From: Colwellia sp. RSH04
Lineage (GTDB): Bacteria; Pseudomonadota; Gammaproteobacteria; Enterobacterales; Alteromonadaceae
Length of the DNA: 64,000 nt
NCBI RefSeq assembly: GCF_003545765.1
Contig: NZ_QXIO01000014.1
Span: forward strand, 1-64,000
Direction of reading: 5' to 3'
Shown here: positions 17,412-24,426 of the stretch, piece by piece
Numbering within the stretch: the first letter of the stretch is position 1
How the letters are laid out: every line of letters begins with the position of its first letter
Notes under the pieces: model-generated
What the model saw: the letters and a program-made list of their open reading frames with translations, nothing else
What the model was told of the DNA's origin: nothing
Database searches by the model: none
Program-made: the position numbers and the translations under genes

Positions 17412-18299
17412 ATGAATCTAGAAAAAATAGATACTAGTTATTGGCTAACAAAAGATAAAACTTGGGTAGAACAACGTAAAGCGCAATGGCCAGCAATAGA
17501 AAAGGTAGTCGGGCTTAACTTAAATAAAGCCGAAGTAAACGTGACCAAGGCGTATTATTTACGTGGAAAAATGCCCAATTGGGGCAAATACCGTGATTGG
17601 GAAGATCTTTTTCGGCCACTCGATTTAATGCTTTTTTTATGGCTTCACCCTAGTGAAGATCCCGAAGTGCTGAAACCTTTATATAATACTTATATGGAAT
17701 CTGATTTAATTCATCCCGATGATGTAACCAAAGGTTATGTTCTATTTATAGAGAATGAGTTAAGAAATGCGATCACCACTAAAAAAAAGTTAAAAGATTA
17801 CTCTTTCCCATATATGGGGAAGAAAAATATTACCTTATTCCGTATTTTGTTCGTTGATATAGAGTACGCTAAGGCGAAAGCAGCAAGTTTAGTTTCACCA
17901 AAAAGTCATGAAGATAAGATTGGCTATAACATAGGTTATTTAAATTTCACTAGTATATGGCAATGGTTAATGCAAGACCTTAAACTCCCACAGGCTGCTG
18001 ATTGTTTGTATCAATACGATGAAGTACTTGACTGGTGTTTAACTACCTTTAATGAAAAAAATGAACAAGAATTTCTCACCTCATTAGAGCATAAAGTAAA
18101 TCAAACCTTATATCAAAAAGCCTTGTACTGCATCTACCACTTCGACCAAGAAAAAGGTGAAGTCAGTTGCCGTAGTCGAGCATTAGTCAAAGTACGCCAA
18201 TTATTAGATGACAATGACTTTGTCCCAGAATTTAAACAAATGTGGGAGGGTATAAAATCAGGTGAAATTGAAGTGAAAAATCCTTGGAAGCGCCGTTGA
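17412..18299 (+). CDS. putative immunity protein to the 2105-residue toxin, member 4
   Basis: A 295-residue soluble protein starting 12 bases after the toxin stop, with a strong AGGAGGG Shine-Dalgarno sequence overlapping the end of the toxin gene. Family signature: YWLTKDKTWVEQRKAQW, then YYLRGKMPNW, FLWLHPSED, an IYHFDQEKGEVSCRSR block and FKQMWEGIKSGEIEVKNPW at the end. It is the closest relative of the gene at 8217, and both sit behind related toxin tails. No signal peptide, consistent with protection against a cytoplasmic-acting nuclease. I recognise no named immunity family. The role is inferred from gene order and the two-fold pairing. Confidence 0.65.
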   Translation: MNLEKIDTSYWLTKDKTWVEQRKAQWPAIEKVVGLNLNKAEVNVTKAYYLRGKMPNWGKYRDWEDLFRPLDLMLFLWLHPSEDPEVLKPLYNTYMESDLIHPDDVTKGYVLFIENELRNAITTKKKLKDYSFPYMGKKNITLFRILFVDIEYAKAKAASLVSPKSHEDKIGYNIGYLNFTSIWQWLMQDLKLPQAADCLYQYDEVLDWCLTTFNEKNEQEFLTSLEHKVNQTLYQKALYCIYHFDQEKGEVSCRSRALVKVRQLLDDNDFVPEFKQMWEGIKSGEIEVKNPWKRR

Positions 18300-18300
18300 G

Positions 18301-18318
18301 TTAATTCACTGGCCGTAA
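18301..18318 (-). pseudogene. possible 18-base relic of a second signal peptidase gene end
   Basis: Read on the minus strand this encodes L-R-P-V-N-stop. The intact signal peptidase gene at 9768-10487 ends L-Q-P-V-N-stop, and 16 of the 18 bases agree. It sits one base after the immunity gene. If real, it marks the edge of an earlier duplication of the peptidase-toxin locus. It is so short that chance or later convergence cannot be excluded. Confidence 0.3.
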
Positions 18319-18322
18319 TAAA

Positions 18323-18492
18323 AACATTGAAAACATTGGAAACATTGGGACACCCATAAACTTTTGATCAAAACATTGGGACACCCATAAACTTTTGATC
18401 AAAAAATAAAACAGACACTCACTCATCATTGCAACTTATTAGGCCACCCATAATAACGTGGTCAACAAATATTGGGACACCCATAAACTTTT
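18323..18492 (+). repeat. stacked RAYT element left ends
   Basis: Left-end sequence GGGACACCCATAAACTTTTGATC occurs near 18347, 18378 and 18474. An AAATAAAACAGACACTCACTC copy is near 18404, and the GGCCACCCATAATAACGTGGT motif near 18443 is also found at 9699-9718. The last left end is that of complete element copy 2. Confidence 0.7.
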
Positions 18493-19742
18493 GATCAAAA
18501 TCCACCTCTCGACTATGGTTAAATAACCACCAGAAGAGAGGTGTTCAACATGACCCAAGCACGCAGCAAACAAGTATCACTTCAAGACACCCGTTATTAT
18601 CATTTAATCTCTCGCTGTGTACGTCGCGCCTATTTATGTGGCGAAGACAATCACACTAAACAAAGTTTTGAACATCGCAGACAATGGATGGTTGACCGTA
18701 TTCGATTTTTAACGTCAATTTTTGCGATTGATGTCGCTGCTTATGCGGTCATGTCGAATCATTATCATCTGGTTGTTTATGTTGATGAAAGTGAAGCGAT
18801 GGCATGGAGTGATGAAGAGGTATGTGAACGTTGGCAGCAGCTTTACCATAGCCATTCATTAGTTGAGCGATTACAAAAAGGCGAGAGCAGTTGCCAAGCA
18901 GAGCAAGATAAAGCGCAAGATATTATTAATAAATGGCGAAGTCGCTTAAGTGACTTATCTTGGTTGATGCGTAACCTAAATGAACATATCGCCCGTAAAG
19001 CGAATGCAGAAGACAACTGCAAAGGTAGATTCTGGGAAGGGCGGTTTAAATCACAAGCGTTGCTTGATGAGAAAGCAGTGCTTGCCTGTATGGCCTATGT
19101 AGACTTAAACCCCATCAGAGCAAAAATGGCTGAAACGGTACAAACCGCACAATACACCTCTATTTTTGAACGTATTCATAACAAAGCAAGTCATACTGAT
19201 AATAAAAGCCAATTACCGTTTACCGCTAAACCTTTACTGGGTTTTATGGGTCATGAACATAAAGATTCCCCCAAAAGCATAGCGTTCTCTCTGCTTGATT
19301 ATTTAAGCCTTGTAGAAGCAACAGGAAAAGTTATCAGGGCAGATAAGCGCGGTAGCCTTAATGAGAGCGCTTACCCACTATTAACTCAACTCAGTGTAAA
19401 TGGTGATGATTGGTTACAGCTTGCCGAGCATTTTGGTAAACAATATCATCAAGCGGTAGGGTCATTAGCAGAGCTTAATGCCTTTGCTGTTCACACAGGC
19501 AAGCAATGGATTGGCGGTCATCGACAGCAAGCAGCAATATTTCACTAAAACCGATAAGTTACTTATACCTCAAAAAAAACAGCATTTCGCTGGTATTCGT
19601 GTGGATAAAATTCATTAATTTGCCGTTTTACACGCTCGATTAGCTGAACAGCACCCATAAAAAATGAAATATACGCCATAGCCTAAGTAGGCAAAATTAT
19701 TAATGTACGGTATTGTTCATTAATAAACTTTATGGATGTCCT
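18474..19742 (+). mobile_element. RAYT element copy 2 (1269 bp, with terminal inverted repeats)
   Basis: The left end at 18474-18491 (GGGACACCCATAAACTTT) and the reverse complement of the right end at 19725-19742 (AGGACATCCATAAAGTTT) match at 15 of 18 bases. It has the same internal order as copy 1: hairpin (18501-18543), transposase, about 190 bp of conserved 3' DNA with the GCCTA-AG-TAGGC hairpin, then the right end. Its right end also abuts a 5'-truncated toxin-like ORF. Confidence 0.75.
18550..19548 (+). CDS. REP-associated tyrosine transposase (RAYT), copy 2
   Basis: A 332-residue product nearly identical to copy 1 at 6446. Both carry the HUH motif NHYHLVV, the GRFWEGRFKSQ helix and the tyrosine region ACMAYVDLNPIRAKM. 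Differences are concentrated in the last third (for example SESAYPLLTQLSVNGDD against ENACALLLQLGINGDD, give or take a residue). The start is ATG 18550, 8 bases after AGAGAGG in the right arm of the leader hairpin. The near identity of the two copies points to recent copying, or to gene conversion between them. Confidence 0.9.
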   Translation: MTQARSKQVSLQDTRYYHLISRCVRRAYLCGEDNHTKQSFEHRRQWMVDRIRFLTSIFAIDVAAYAVMSNHYHLVVYVDESEAMAWSDEEVCERWQQLYHSHSLVERLQKGESSCQAEQDKAQDIINKWRSRLSDLSWLMRNLNEHIARKANAEDNCKGRFWEGRFKSQALLDEKAVLACMAYVDLNPIRAKMAETVQTAQYTSIFERIHNKASHTDNKSQLPFTAKPLLGFMGHEHKDSPKSIAFSLLDYLSLVEATGKVIRADKRGSLNESAYPLLTQLSVNGDDWLQLAEHFGKQYHQAVGSLAELNAFAVHTGKQWIGGHRQQAAIFH

Positions 19743-20114
19743 GAGTTATCTTACACGTTAACAGAGCCACAGTTGCGCAAGAAGCCTTTTGCCAAACCAT
19801 TTTTACAGGATGACTTCTTTAGTGATGATATAGCCATTTCGAACAAGGCTGTTGAAGATTATAAAGACCATACCTTAGCCTTTGGTCTGCCTGCTTTATC
19901 GCATGCGGCGGGGAGTACTGAACTTAAGGTAGGTAATACCTTTGAGCTAAATACTAATATGAATACGGAATTAAAAACGGTAGGTTGGCCAGCTGAGCGC
20001 GGGCCTAAAATTGAAGATAAAAGCTGGCTACACAGTGATGCCAAAGATATTTCTTATCGTTATGTACACAAGCTTTATGATACTTGGGTTGAAAAAGGAC
20101 ATTTAAATCAATGA
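19743..20114 (+). pseudogene. 5'-truncated toxin-like ORF cut by RAYT element copy 2
   Basis: Open frame of about 123 codons starting right at the element end (an upstream TTG at 19713 lies inside the element). It reads ELSYTLTEPQLRKKPFAKPF, has AFGLPALSHAAGSTELKVG in the middle and ends WLHSDAKDISYRYVHKLYD-TWVEKGHLNQ. No nuclease motif is visible. The C-terminus has the look of a lipase-type effector end, but I cannot confirm a family. Its stop overlaps the ATG of the exported 313-residue protein (ATGA). Its last 23 codons recur at 2782-2853. Most likely the tail of a second toxin, separated from its delivery part. Confidence 0.5.
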
Positions 20115-21052
20115 AAAAACTAATACTAGCACTACTATTCTTGTTACCGAATGCTGCAATGGCATTACCAACAGCTAAATACACCATTTTAGTGGTAGAT
20201 GAGCAGGGAGTGCCAATCGAGGGCGCTGATGCAAGTATTAGCTTTATGCGCCCTAAATCAGATGGTTGGGGTGGTAAACCAAGTTTTGTAGCAGGGAAAA
20301 CTGATAAAGATGGTCTATATACAGGCCAAGGAGCAACGCAGCAATATGGTGTTTATGGCGCTAGTGCCAAGGGCTATTATGGTACAAGCTTTAAGTATAA
20401 CGGCTTCACAGGCGTTAGCGGCATACTTGGCTTTAGAAAGTGGCAGCCGTGGAACCCTACCTTAAAAGTGGTATTGAAAAAAATCAAAAATCCTATTCCT
20501 ATGTATGCTTACTACGTGAATAAAGTTGACATACCTAAAATTGACGAAGTTATAGGATATGACTTGAAAAAGCATGACTGGGTATCTCCTTATGGCAAAG
20601 GGATTATTTCTGACTTACGATTCAAATTGGAAGATGATTTTGTCGATAACAATAATTATAAAACAACGCTGACTTTGAATTTTTCTAATGGCGAAGATGG
20701 TTTGCAGAAATTTCTAACAGAGAGTGTAGGTAGCCGTCTTTTATCAAATCATAAGGCTCCCTTGTCTTATTATCAAAATACTTTGATTCAAAAAAAATCT
20801 AAAGAGGGGAATAACAGAAGGGTTACAACCTATAAAGTTGGCGATAATACGAACTATTATTTTAGAGTACGCTGTGCTGAGGATGATCTTGAATCATGTC
20901 TGTATGGAAAAATGTATGGGAACATTGAATTTAGTGCAACGACCATCAGCTTTAAATACTTTTTAAACCCTTCACAAGGTGACACGAATGTAGAGTTTGA
21001 CCCTAAAAGAAATTTATTTAAAAAGTTAAAAAATAAAATCACGACACCTTAA
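20111..21052 (+). CDS. exported 313-residue protein, copy B (candidate periplasmic immunity protein)
   Basis: Same plan as copy A at 2850: an identical signal peptide and a near-identical N-terminal ~137 residues. The middle is divergent (for example YYVNKVDIPKIDEVIGYD against YNTDRITIPKNNEIIGYD). The last ~30 residues, from FKYFLNP onward, are near-identical. DNA identity also stays high in the 70 bases upstream and through the 3' end up to AAGCTTAAC. Translationally coupled by ATGA to the truncated toxin-like ORF. Export fits protection in the periplasm. The mosaic pattern suggests gene conversion between copies, or selection on the middle part. Function inferred only. Confidence 0.6.
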   Translation: MKKLILALLFLLPNAAMALPTAKYTILVVDEQGVPIEGADASISFMRPKSDGWGGKPSFVAGKTDKDGLYTGQGATQQYGVYGASAKGYYGTSFKYNGFTGVSGILGFRKWQPWNPTLKVVLKKIKNPIPMYAYYVNKVDIPKIDEVIGYDLKKHDWVSPYGKGIISDLRFKLEDDFVDNNNYKTTLTLNFSNGEDGLQKFLTESVGSRLLSNHKAPLSYYQNTLIQKKSKEGNNRRVTTYKVGDNTNYYFRVRCAEDDLESCLYGKMYGNIEFSATTISFKYFLNPSQGDTNVEFDPKRNLFKKLKNKITTP

Positions 21053-21100
21053 AGCTTAACAAAGCTGCATAAAAAACATAAAAACATTGGAAAAAACATT

Positions 21101-21446
21101 GGGACACCCATAAACTTTTGATCAAAATCCACCTCTCTACTATGGTTAAATAACCACCAGAAGAGAGGTGTTGAACATGACCCAAGCACGCAGTAAACAA
21201 GTATCACTTCAAGACACCCGTTATTATCATTTAATCTCTCGCTGTGTACGTCGCGCCTATTTATGTGGCGAAGACAATCACACTAAACAAAGTTTTGAAC
21301 ATCGCAGACAATGGATGGTTGACCGTATTCGATTTTTAACCTCTATTTTTGCGATTGATGTAGCAGCTTATGCGGTCATGTCGAATCATAAAAAACATTG
21401 GGACACCCATAAACTTTTGATAAAAGAAAAAATCGGGGACATCTAA
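21101..21446 (+). pseudogene. truncated RAYT element, copy 3
   Basis: Left end (21101), leader hairpin (21130-21170) and RAYT start (ATG 21177) are intact. The coding frame breaks off in the HUH motif after SNH, where an AAAAAACATTGGGACACCC end sequence is joined directly (21391 onward). The frame then runs out as KKHWDTHKLLIKEKIGDI. Without the second histidine and the tyrosine helix it cannot be an active transposase. The joint shows internal deletion to an element end. Confidence 0.8.
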
Positions 21447-21465
21447 ATGAGGCGTTGGTATTTTT

Positions 21466-21756
21466 CTAAAGTGCGGTAACATCCATACTTTTATGCGATA
21501 TTCGTACTATTAAGATTTGGTTGTTTTTATATTCTTTGTAATAAATCACATGACTGGCTTGTGGATATTTACTATACCCCTCTCTGATGTATTCACAATT
21601 AATGCCGAGTTCTGGATCATTGGCTAGTAAGTGAAACGTATTATCTAATACTTTTAAGTAATCATTTCGTTGGGGAACTCCCCAAGTTATTTGCGTATAT
21701 TTAGCTATTTTAATTAAATCTATTTTGGCTTTCGAAGATAATACAAACTTATTCAT
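21466..21756 (-). CDS. parE: ParE/RelE-superfamily toxin
   Basis: 96 residues of the RelE/ParE fold, starting FVLSSKAKIDLIKIAKYTQITWG and ending with VIYYKEYKNNQILIVRISHKSMD. These are typical ParE elements: an N-terminal helix pair, the G-x-NCEYIREGY middle and the final R-x-x-H-x-x-M-D block. ParE toxins act on DNA gyrase; RelE relatives cut mRNA. The gene overlaps the upstream antitoxin gene by 4 bases, the usual arrangement. It sits among broken RAYT pieces at the right edge of the island, where an addiction module could stabilise the region. Confidence 0.85.
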   Translation of the reverse strand: MNKFVLSSKAKIDLIKIAKYTQITWGVPQRNDYLKVLDNTFHLLANDPELGINCEYIREGYSKYPQASHVIYYKEYKNNQILIVRISHKSMDVTAL

Positions 21757-21995
21757 TGATGGTTATCTTTATCTAATTCAGTCAATAAGCTTTCATAGCT
21801 GTACTCAGCAACACCGCTTTGCTCGCCTTGGCTTAGCATATTGCGCAAATGTAAAAGTTTAGTTTCTTGGTCTTCTAACGCTCTTAATCCAGCCCTAACA
21901 ATTTCACTTGCTGAGCCATAACGACCAGTGTTAAGTTGTTGGTTTATAAACTGATCAAAATGATCGCCTAATGTTACGCTTGTGTTTTTAGCCAT
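21753..21995 (-). CDS. parD: ParD-family antitoxin
   Basis: 80 residues. An N-terminal ribbon-helix-helix (NTSVTLGDHFDQFINQQL, then GRYGSASEIVRAGLRALED) is typical of ParD. The C-terminal half is charged and would wrap the toxin. As in the family, it is probably the DNA-binding autorepressor of the pair and is translated first. It overlaps parE by 4 bases. Confidence 0.87.
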   Translation of the reverse strand: MAKNTSVTLGDHFDQFINQQLNTGRYGSASEIVRAGLRALEDQETKLLHLRNMLSQGEQSGVAEYSYESLLTELDKDNHQ

Positions 21996-22201
21996 AATAT
22001 AAAACCTTGTAAGTACCTATATGTAATACATTGTGGTATAAAAAATATAAAAAGTCATTAAAGCAAGACAAAAAGTTGTTTTTGATCCATCGTTGCTAGA
22101 AAAATATTGGGACACCCATACTTTATTGATAACCCCCAACCATCAGGTAAAGAGTCTGAAAATGAGCAAAATAAAGCAGACACTTACTCATCATTACTAA
22201 A

Positions 22202-22340
22202 TCAAAGCCTCTTAACTATGGATAAATAATCACCATGGGTGGGGGGGGTAACATGATTCAGCACGCAGCAAATACGTTCCCTTCAACCCCCCCTTATTAT
22301 CATTTTATCTCTCGTTGTGGTCGTAGCGTCTATTTATCTT
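22202..22340 (+). pseudogene. degenerate RAYT 5' end, copy 4, within a gene-free stretch
   Basis: The stretch 21996-22582 has no intact gene. It contains a lone element end (GGGACACCCATA near 22109), one CAGACACTTACTC motif near 22173, and this decayed leader and start. ACTATGG-ATAAATAATCACCA replaces the hairpin, a run of eight or nine G replaces the Shine-Dalgarno arm, and TTATTATCATTTTATCTCTCG still matches the RYYHLISR codons. The frame is broken. It marks an old insertion at the island edge. Confidence 0.7.
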
Positions 22341-22496
22341 AGTTATTTTATTTATGCAGCGACAATCAAAACACAGAGCAACATTATGACGACAAGCAAG
22401 GCTTTAGATAAGGTAAAAGACTTGCGTTAAGCTACGTGTTCGTTATTAATTGCTTGAGTAGGTAGGTTAGTTGAAAAAATAAATGAAACGACTAAT

Positions 22497-22509
22497 GTTA
22501 TAATATATC
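22497..22509 (+). promoter_or_regulatory. candidate Zur box upstream of the MerC-family gene
   Basis: GTTATAATATATC differs by one base from the perfect palindrome GTTATAATATAAC, the core of the enterobacterial Zur operator. It lies 74 bases before the ATG at 22583. A zur-like gene is present at 34426-34881. Binding is inferred from the motif. Confidence 0.5.
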
Positions 22510-22582
22510 AATTGTGATATTATCTCACTCCGCTGAGAAAGTGTGTTACTTTTCTCAAAGAAATATTGCTCAGGATAAAAAA

Positions 22583-22975
22583 ATGTTAGATCGAATAGGA
22601 ATTACAGCAACGTCTTTATGTGCACTGCATTGCATATTGCTGCCTATATTATTACCTGTTTTACCATTGTTAGGTTTAAGCTTCTTAGCTGATCACACAT
22701 GGGAGCATATATTCTTATTATTAACGGCTGCATTAGGTACTATTGCTCTTTTTTCTGGCTTTAAGCGGTATCATAAAAAGTTATACCCATTCTATTTGCT
22801 GTATCTAGGTGTTGCTATTTACTGGCTTAAGCATGATTTTTCTAGTGAAGTAGAGCCATTTTTTATTATTATTGGTGCTAGCCTTATTGTTGCAGCGCAT
22901 TTTATTAATATAAAACTGTGTAATAGCTGTAGAGAATGCACAACCAGTGATTGTCAAACCGCGGTTGAGCATTAA
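22583..22975 (+). CDS. MerC-family membrane protein
   Basis: About 130 residues with four hydrophobic segments. The start MLDRIGITATSLCALHCILLP has the cysteine pair (CALHC) in the first helix that marks MerC-type metal transporters. The C-terminus is cysteine-rich (CNSCRECTTSDC). ATG 22583 is favoured by AGGA 7 bases before it and by the family start; an upstream GTG at 22514 would add 23 unlikely residues. MerC proteins import Hg(II), but relatives outside mer operons may carry other metals. The Zur-like box upstream and the lack of other mer genes point to zinc or a related metal. Substrate not proven. Confidence 0.75.
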   Translation: MLDRIGITATSLCALHCILLPILLPVLPLLGLSFLADHTWEHIFLLLTAALGTIALFSGFKRYHKKLYPFYLLYLGVAIYWLKHDFSSEVEPFFIIIGASLIVAAHFINIKLCNSCRECTTSDCQTAVEH

Positions 22976-22992
22976 TCATCCGCTACTAAAGT

Positions 22993-24393
22993 TTAATCAT
23001 TAAGCTCTTTTAATTTTCGCGTTAAAGTATTTCTACCCCAGCCTAATTTTTTTGCCGCTTCTTGCTTGTGCCCATTGGTATATTTAAGCGCTTGTTCGAG
23101 CATTATTTTTTCAAATTCGGGCAAGGCATTATCTAAAATAGCACTTTTACCTTGTACTAATTCTTTGCTCATCCACTGTGCTAAAGCAAGTTGCCATGTT
23201 GTTGTTTCAGATGAAGATACAGGCGTTTCTTCTGTGAGTTCTGCGGGTAAATCTTCTAATAAAATTTCTTGTCCACTTGCCATTACGGTAAGGAAGCGGC
23301 AGGTGTTTTCTAATTGCCTTACATTGCCAGGCCATGAGAAGTGAGTTAAATATTCACTGGCGGCTTTGCTGATGGTTTTAGCTTCTACACTTAATTCATT
23401 GGCGGCTTGTTTTAAGAAGTGCTGGCATAGTTGTGCAATGTCTTCTTTTCGTTCGCGTAAACTGGGTAAATGAATGCGAATAACGTTCAGGCGATGAAAG
23501 AGATCTTCACGAAAGTCTCCATTACTTACGGCTTCTTCAAGGTTTTGATGTGTTGCTGCAATAATTCGCACATCTACTTGTACTGGTGAATGACCACCCA
23601 CACGATAAAACTGTCCATCGGCTAATACCCGTAATAATCGCGTTTGAATGTCTAAGGGCATATCACCTATTTCATCTAAAAAAAGCGTACCACCATGGGC
23701 TTGCTCGAACCTGCCTTGACGTACTGAGTTTGCCCCCGTAAAAGCCCCTTTTTCATGGCCAAATAATTCCGATTCTATTAAGTCTTTAGGGATAGCTGCC
23801 ATATTCAATGGAATAAAAGGAGCGTCTTGTCTTGGGCTATGAGAATGTAAGGCGTTGGCAACCAGCTCTTTACCTGTACCAGATTCTCCATTAATTAAAA
23901 CGCTGATACTAGAACGAGATAATCTGCCAATCGCCCTGAATACTTCTTGCATTGCTGGTGCTTCACCAATTAATCCCGCAGTAACAGGTGCTTGCTTCTC
24001 TTGATGCTTTTTCGCGTTTTGTTCTCTTGCGTGTGTTAATGCCCGTTTGGATAAAGCGACGGCTTCATCAATATCGAAAGGTTTAGGTAAGTATTCAAAC
24101 GCCCCCCCTTGGTAAGCGTTAACGGCGCTATCTAAATCAGAGTGCGCAGTCATAATAATAACGGGGATGGTGTTGTGTTGTTTGTTAACTTTTTGCAGTA
24201 GTTCCATACCATCCATATTAGGCATACGTATATCAGAAATAATAACTTCGGGTTGTCCGTGATCAAGTGCTATAAGTAGATTTTCGGCACTTTCAAAGGA
24301 TGCGGTACTGATATTTGCATTTGAGAATGCTTTTTCTAATACCCAGCGAATAGAGCTGTCATCATCAACTATCCAAACTTGTTCTGTGATCAT
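22993..24393 (-). CDS. glnG: nitrogen regulation response regulator NtrC (sigma-54 activator)
   Basis: 466 residues in the classic three parts. The receiver domain (1-120) has the phospho-acceptor aspartate in DIRMPNMDG near 54. The AAA+ sigma-54 activation domain (~140-370) has Walker A GESGTGKE and the GAFTGA loop. The C-terminal Fis-type helix-turn-helix has NGHKQEAAKKLGWGRNTLTRK. When phosphorylated by NtrB under nitrogen limitation it drives glnA and other genes. It follows ntrB with 33 bases between them, and two NtrC-type sites are seen upstream of glnA in this window. Confidence 0.95.
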   Translation of the reverse strand: MITEQVWIVDDDSSIRWVLEKAFSNANISTASFESAENLLIALDHGQPEVIISDIRMPNMDGMELLQKVNKQHNTIPVIIMTAHSDLDSAVNAYQGGAFEYLPKPFDIDEAVALSKRALTHAREQNAKKHQEKQAPVTAGLIGEAPAMQEVFRAIGRLSRSSISVLINGESGTGKELVANALHSHSPRQDAPFIPLNMAAIPKDLIESELFGHEKGAFTGANSVRQGRFEQAHGGTLFLDEIGDMPLDIQTRLLRVLADGQFYRVGGHSPVQVDVRIIAATHQNLEEAVSNGDFREDLFHRLNVIRIHLPSLRERKEDIAQLCQHFLKQAANELSVEAKTISKAASEYLTHFSWPGNVRQLENTCRFLTVMASGQEILLEDLPAELTEETPVSSSETTTWQLALAQWMSKELVQGKSAILDNALPEFEKIMLEQALKYTNGHKQEAAKKLGWGRNTLTRKLKELND

Positions 24394-24426
24394 TATTTTT
24401 CTCTTTTTTTGAAGGTGCTTTATTAA

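Noticed and set aside
19713-19742. TTG at 19713 as the true start of the toxin-like ORF
   Set aside because: These codons lie inside the right end of RAYT element copy 2 and have no counterpart in the protein.
2589-22400. The accessory island as a prophage or integrative element
   Set aside because: No integrase, phage structural gene, tRNA target or direct-repeat attachment sites are seen; only RAYT elements and toxin-type genes.
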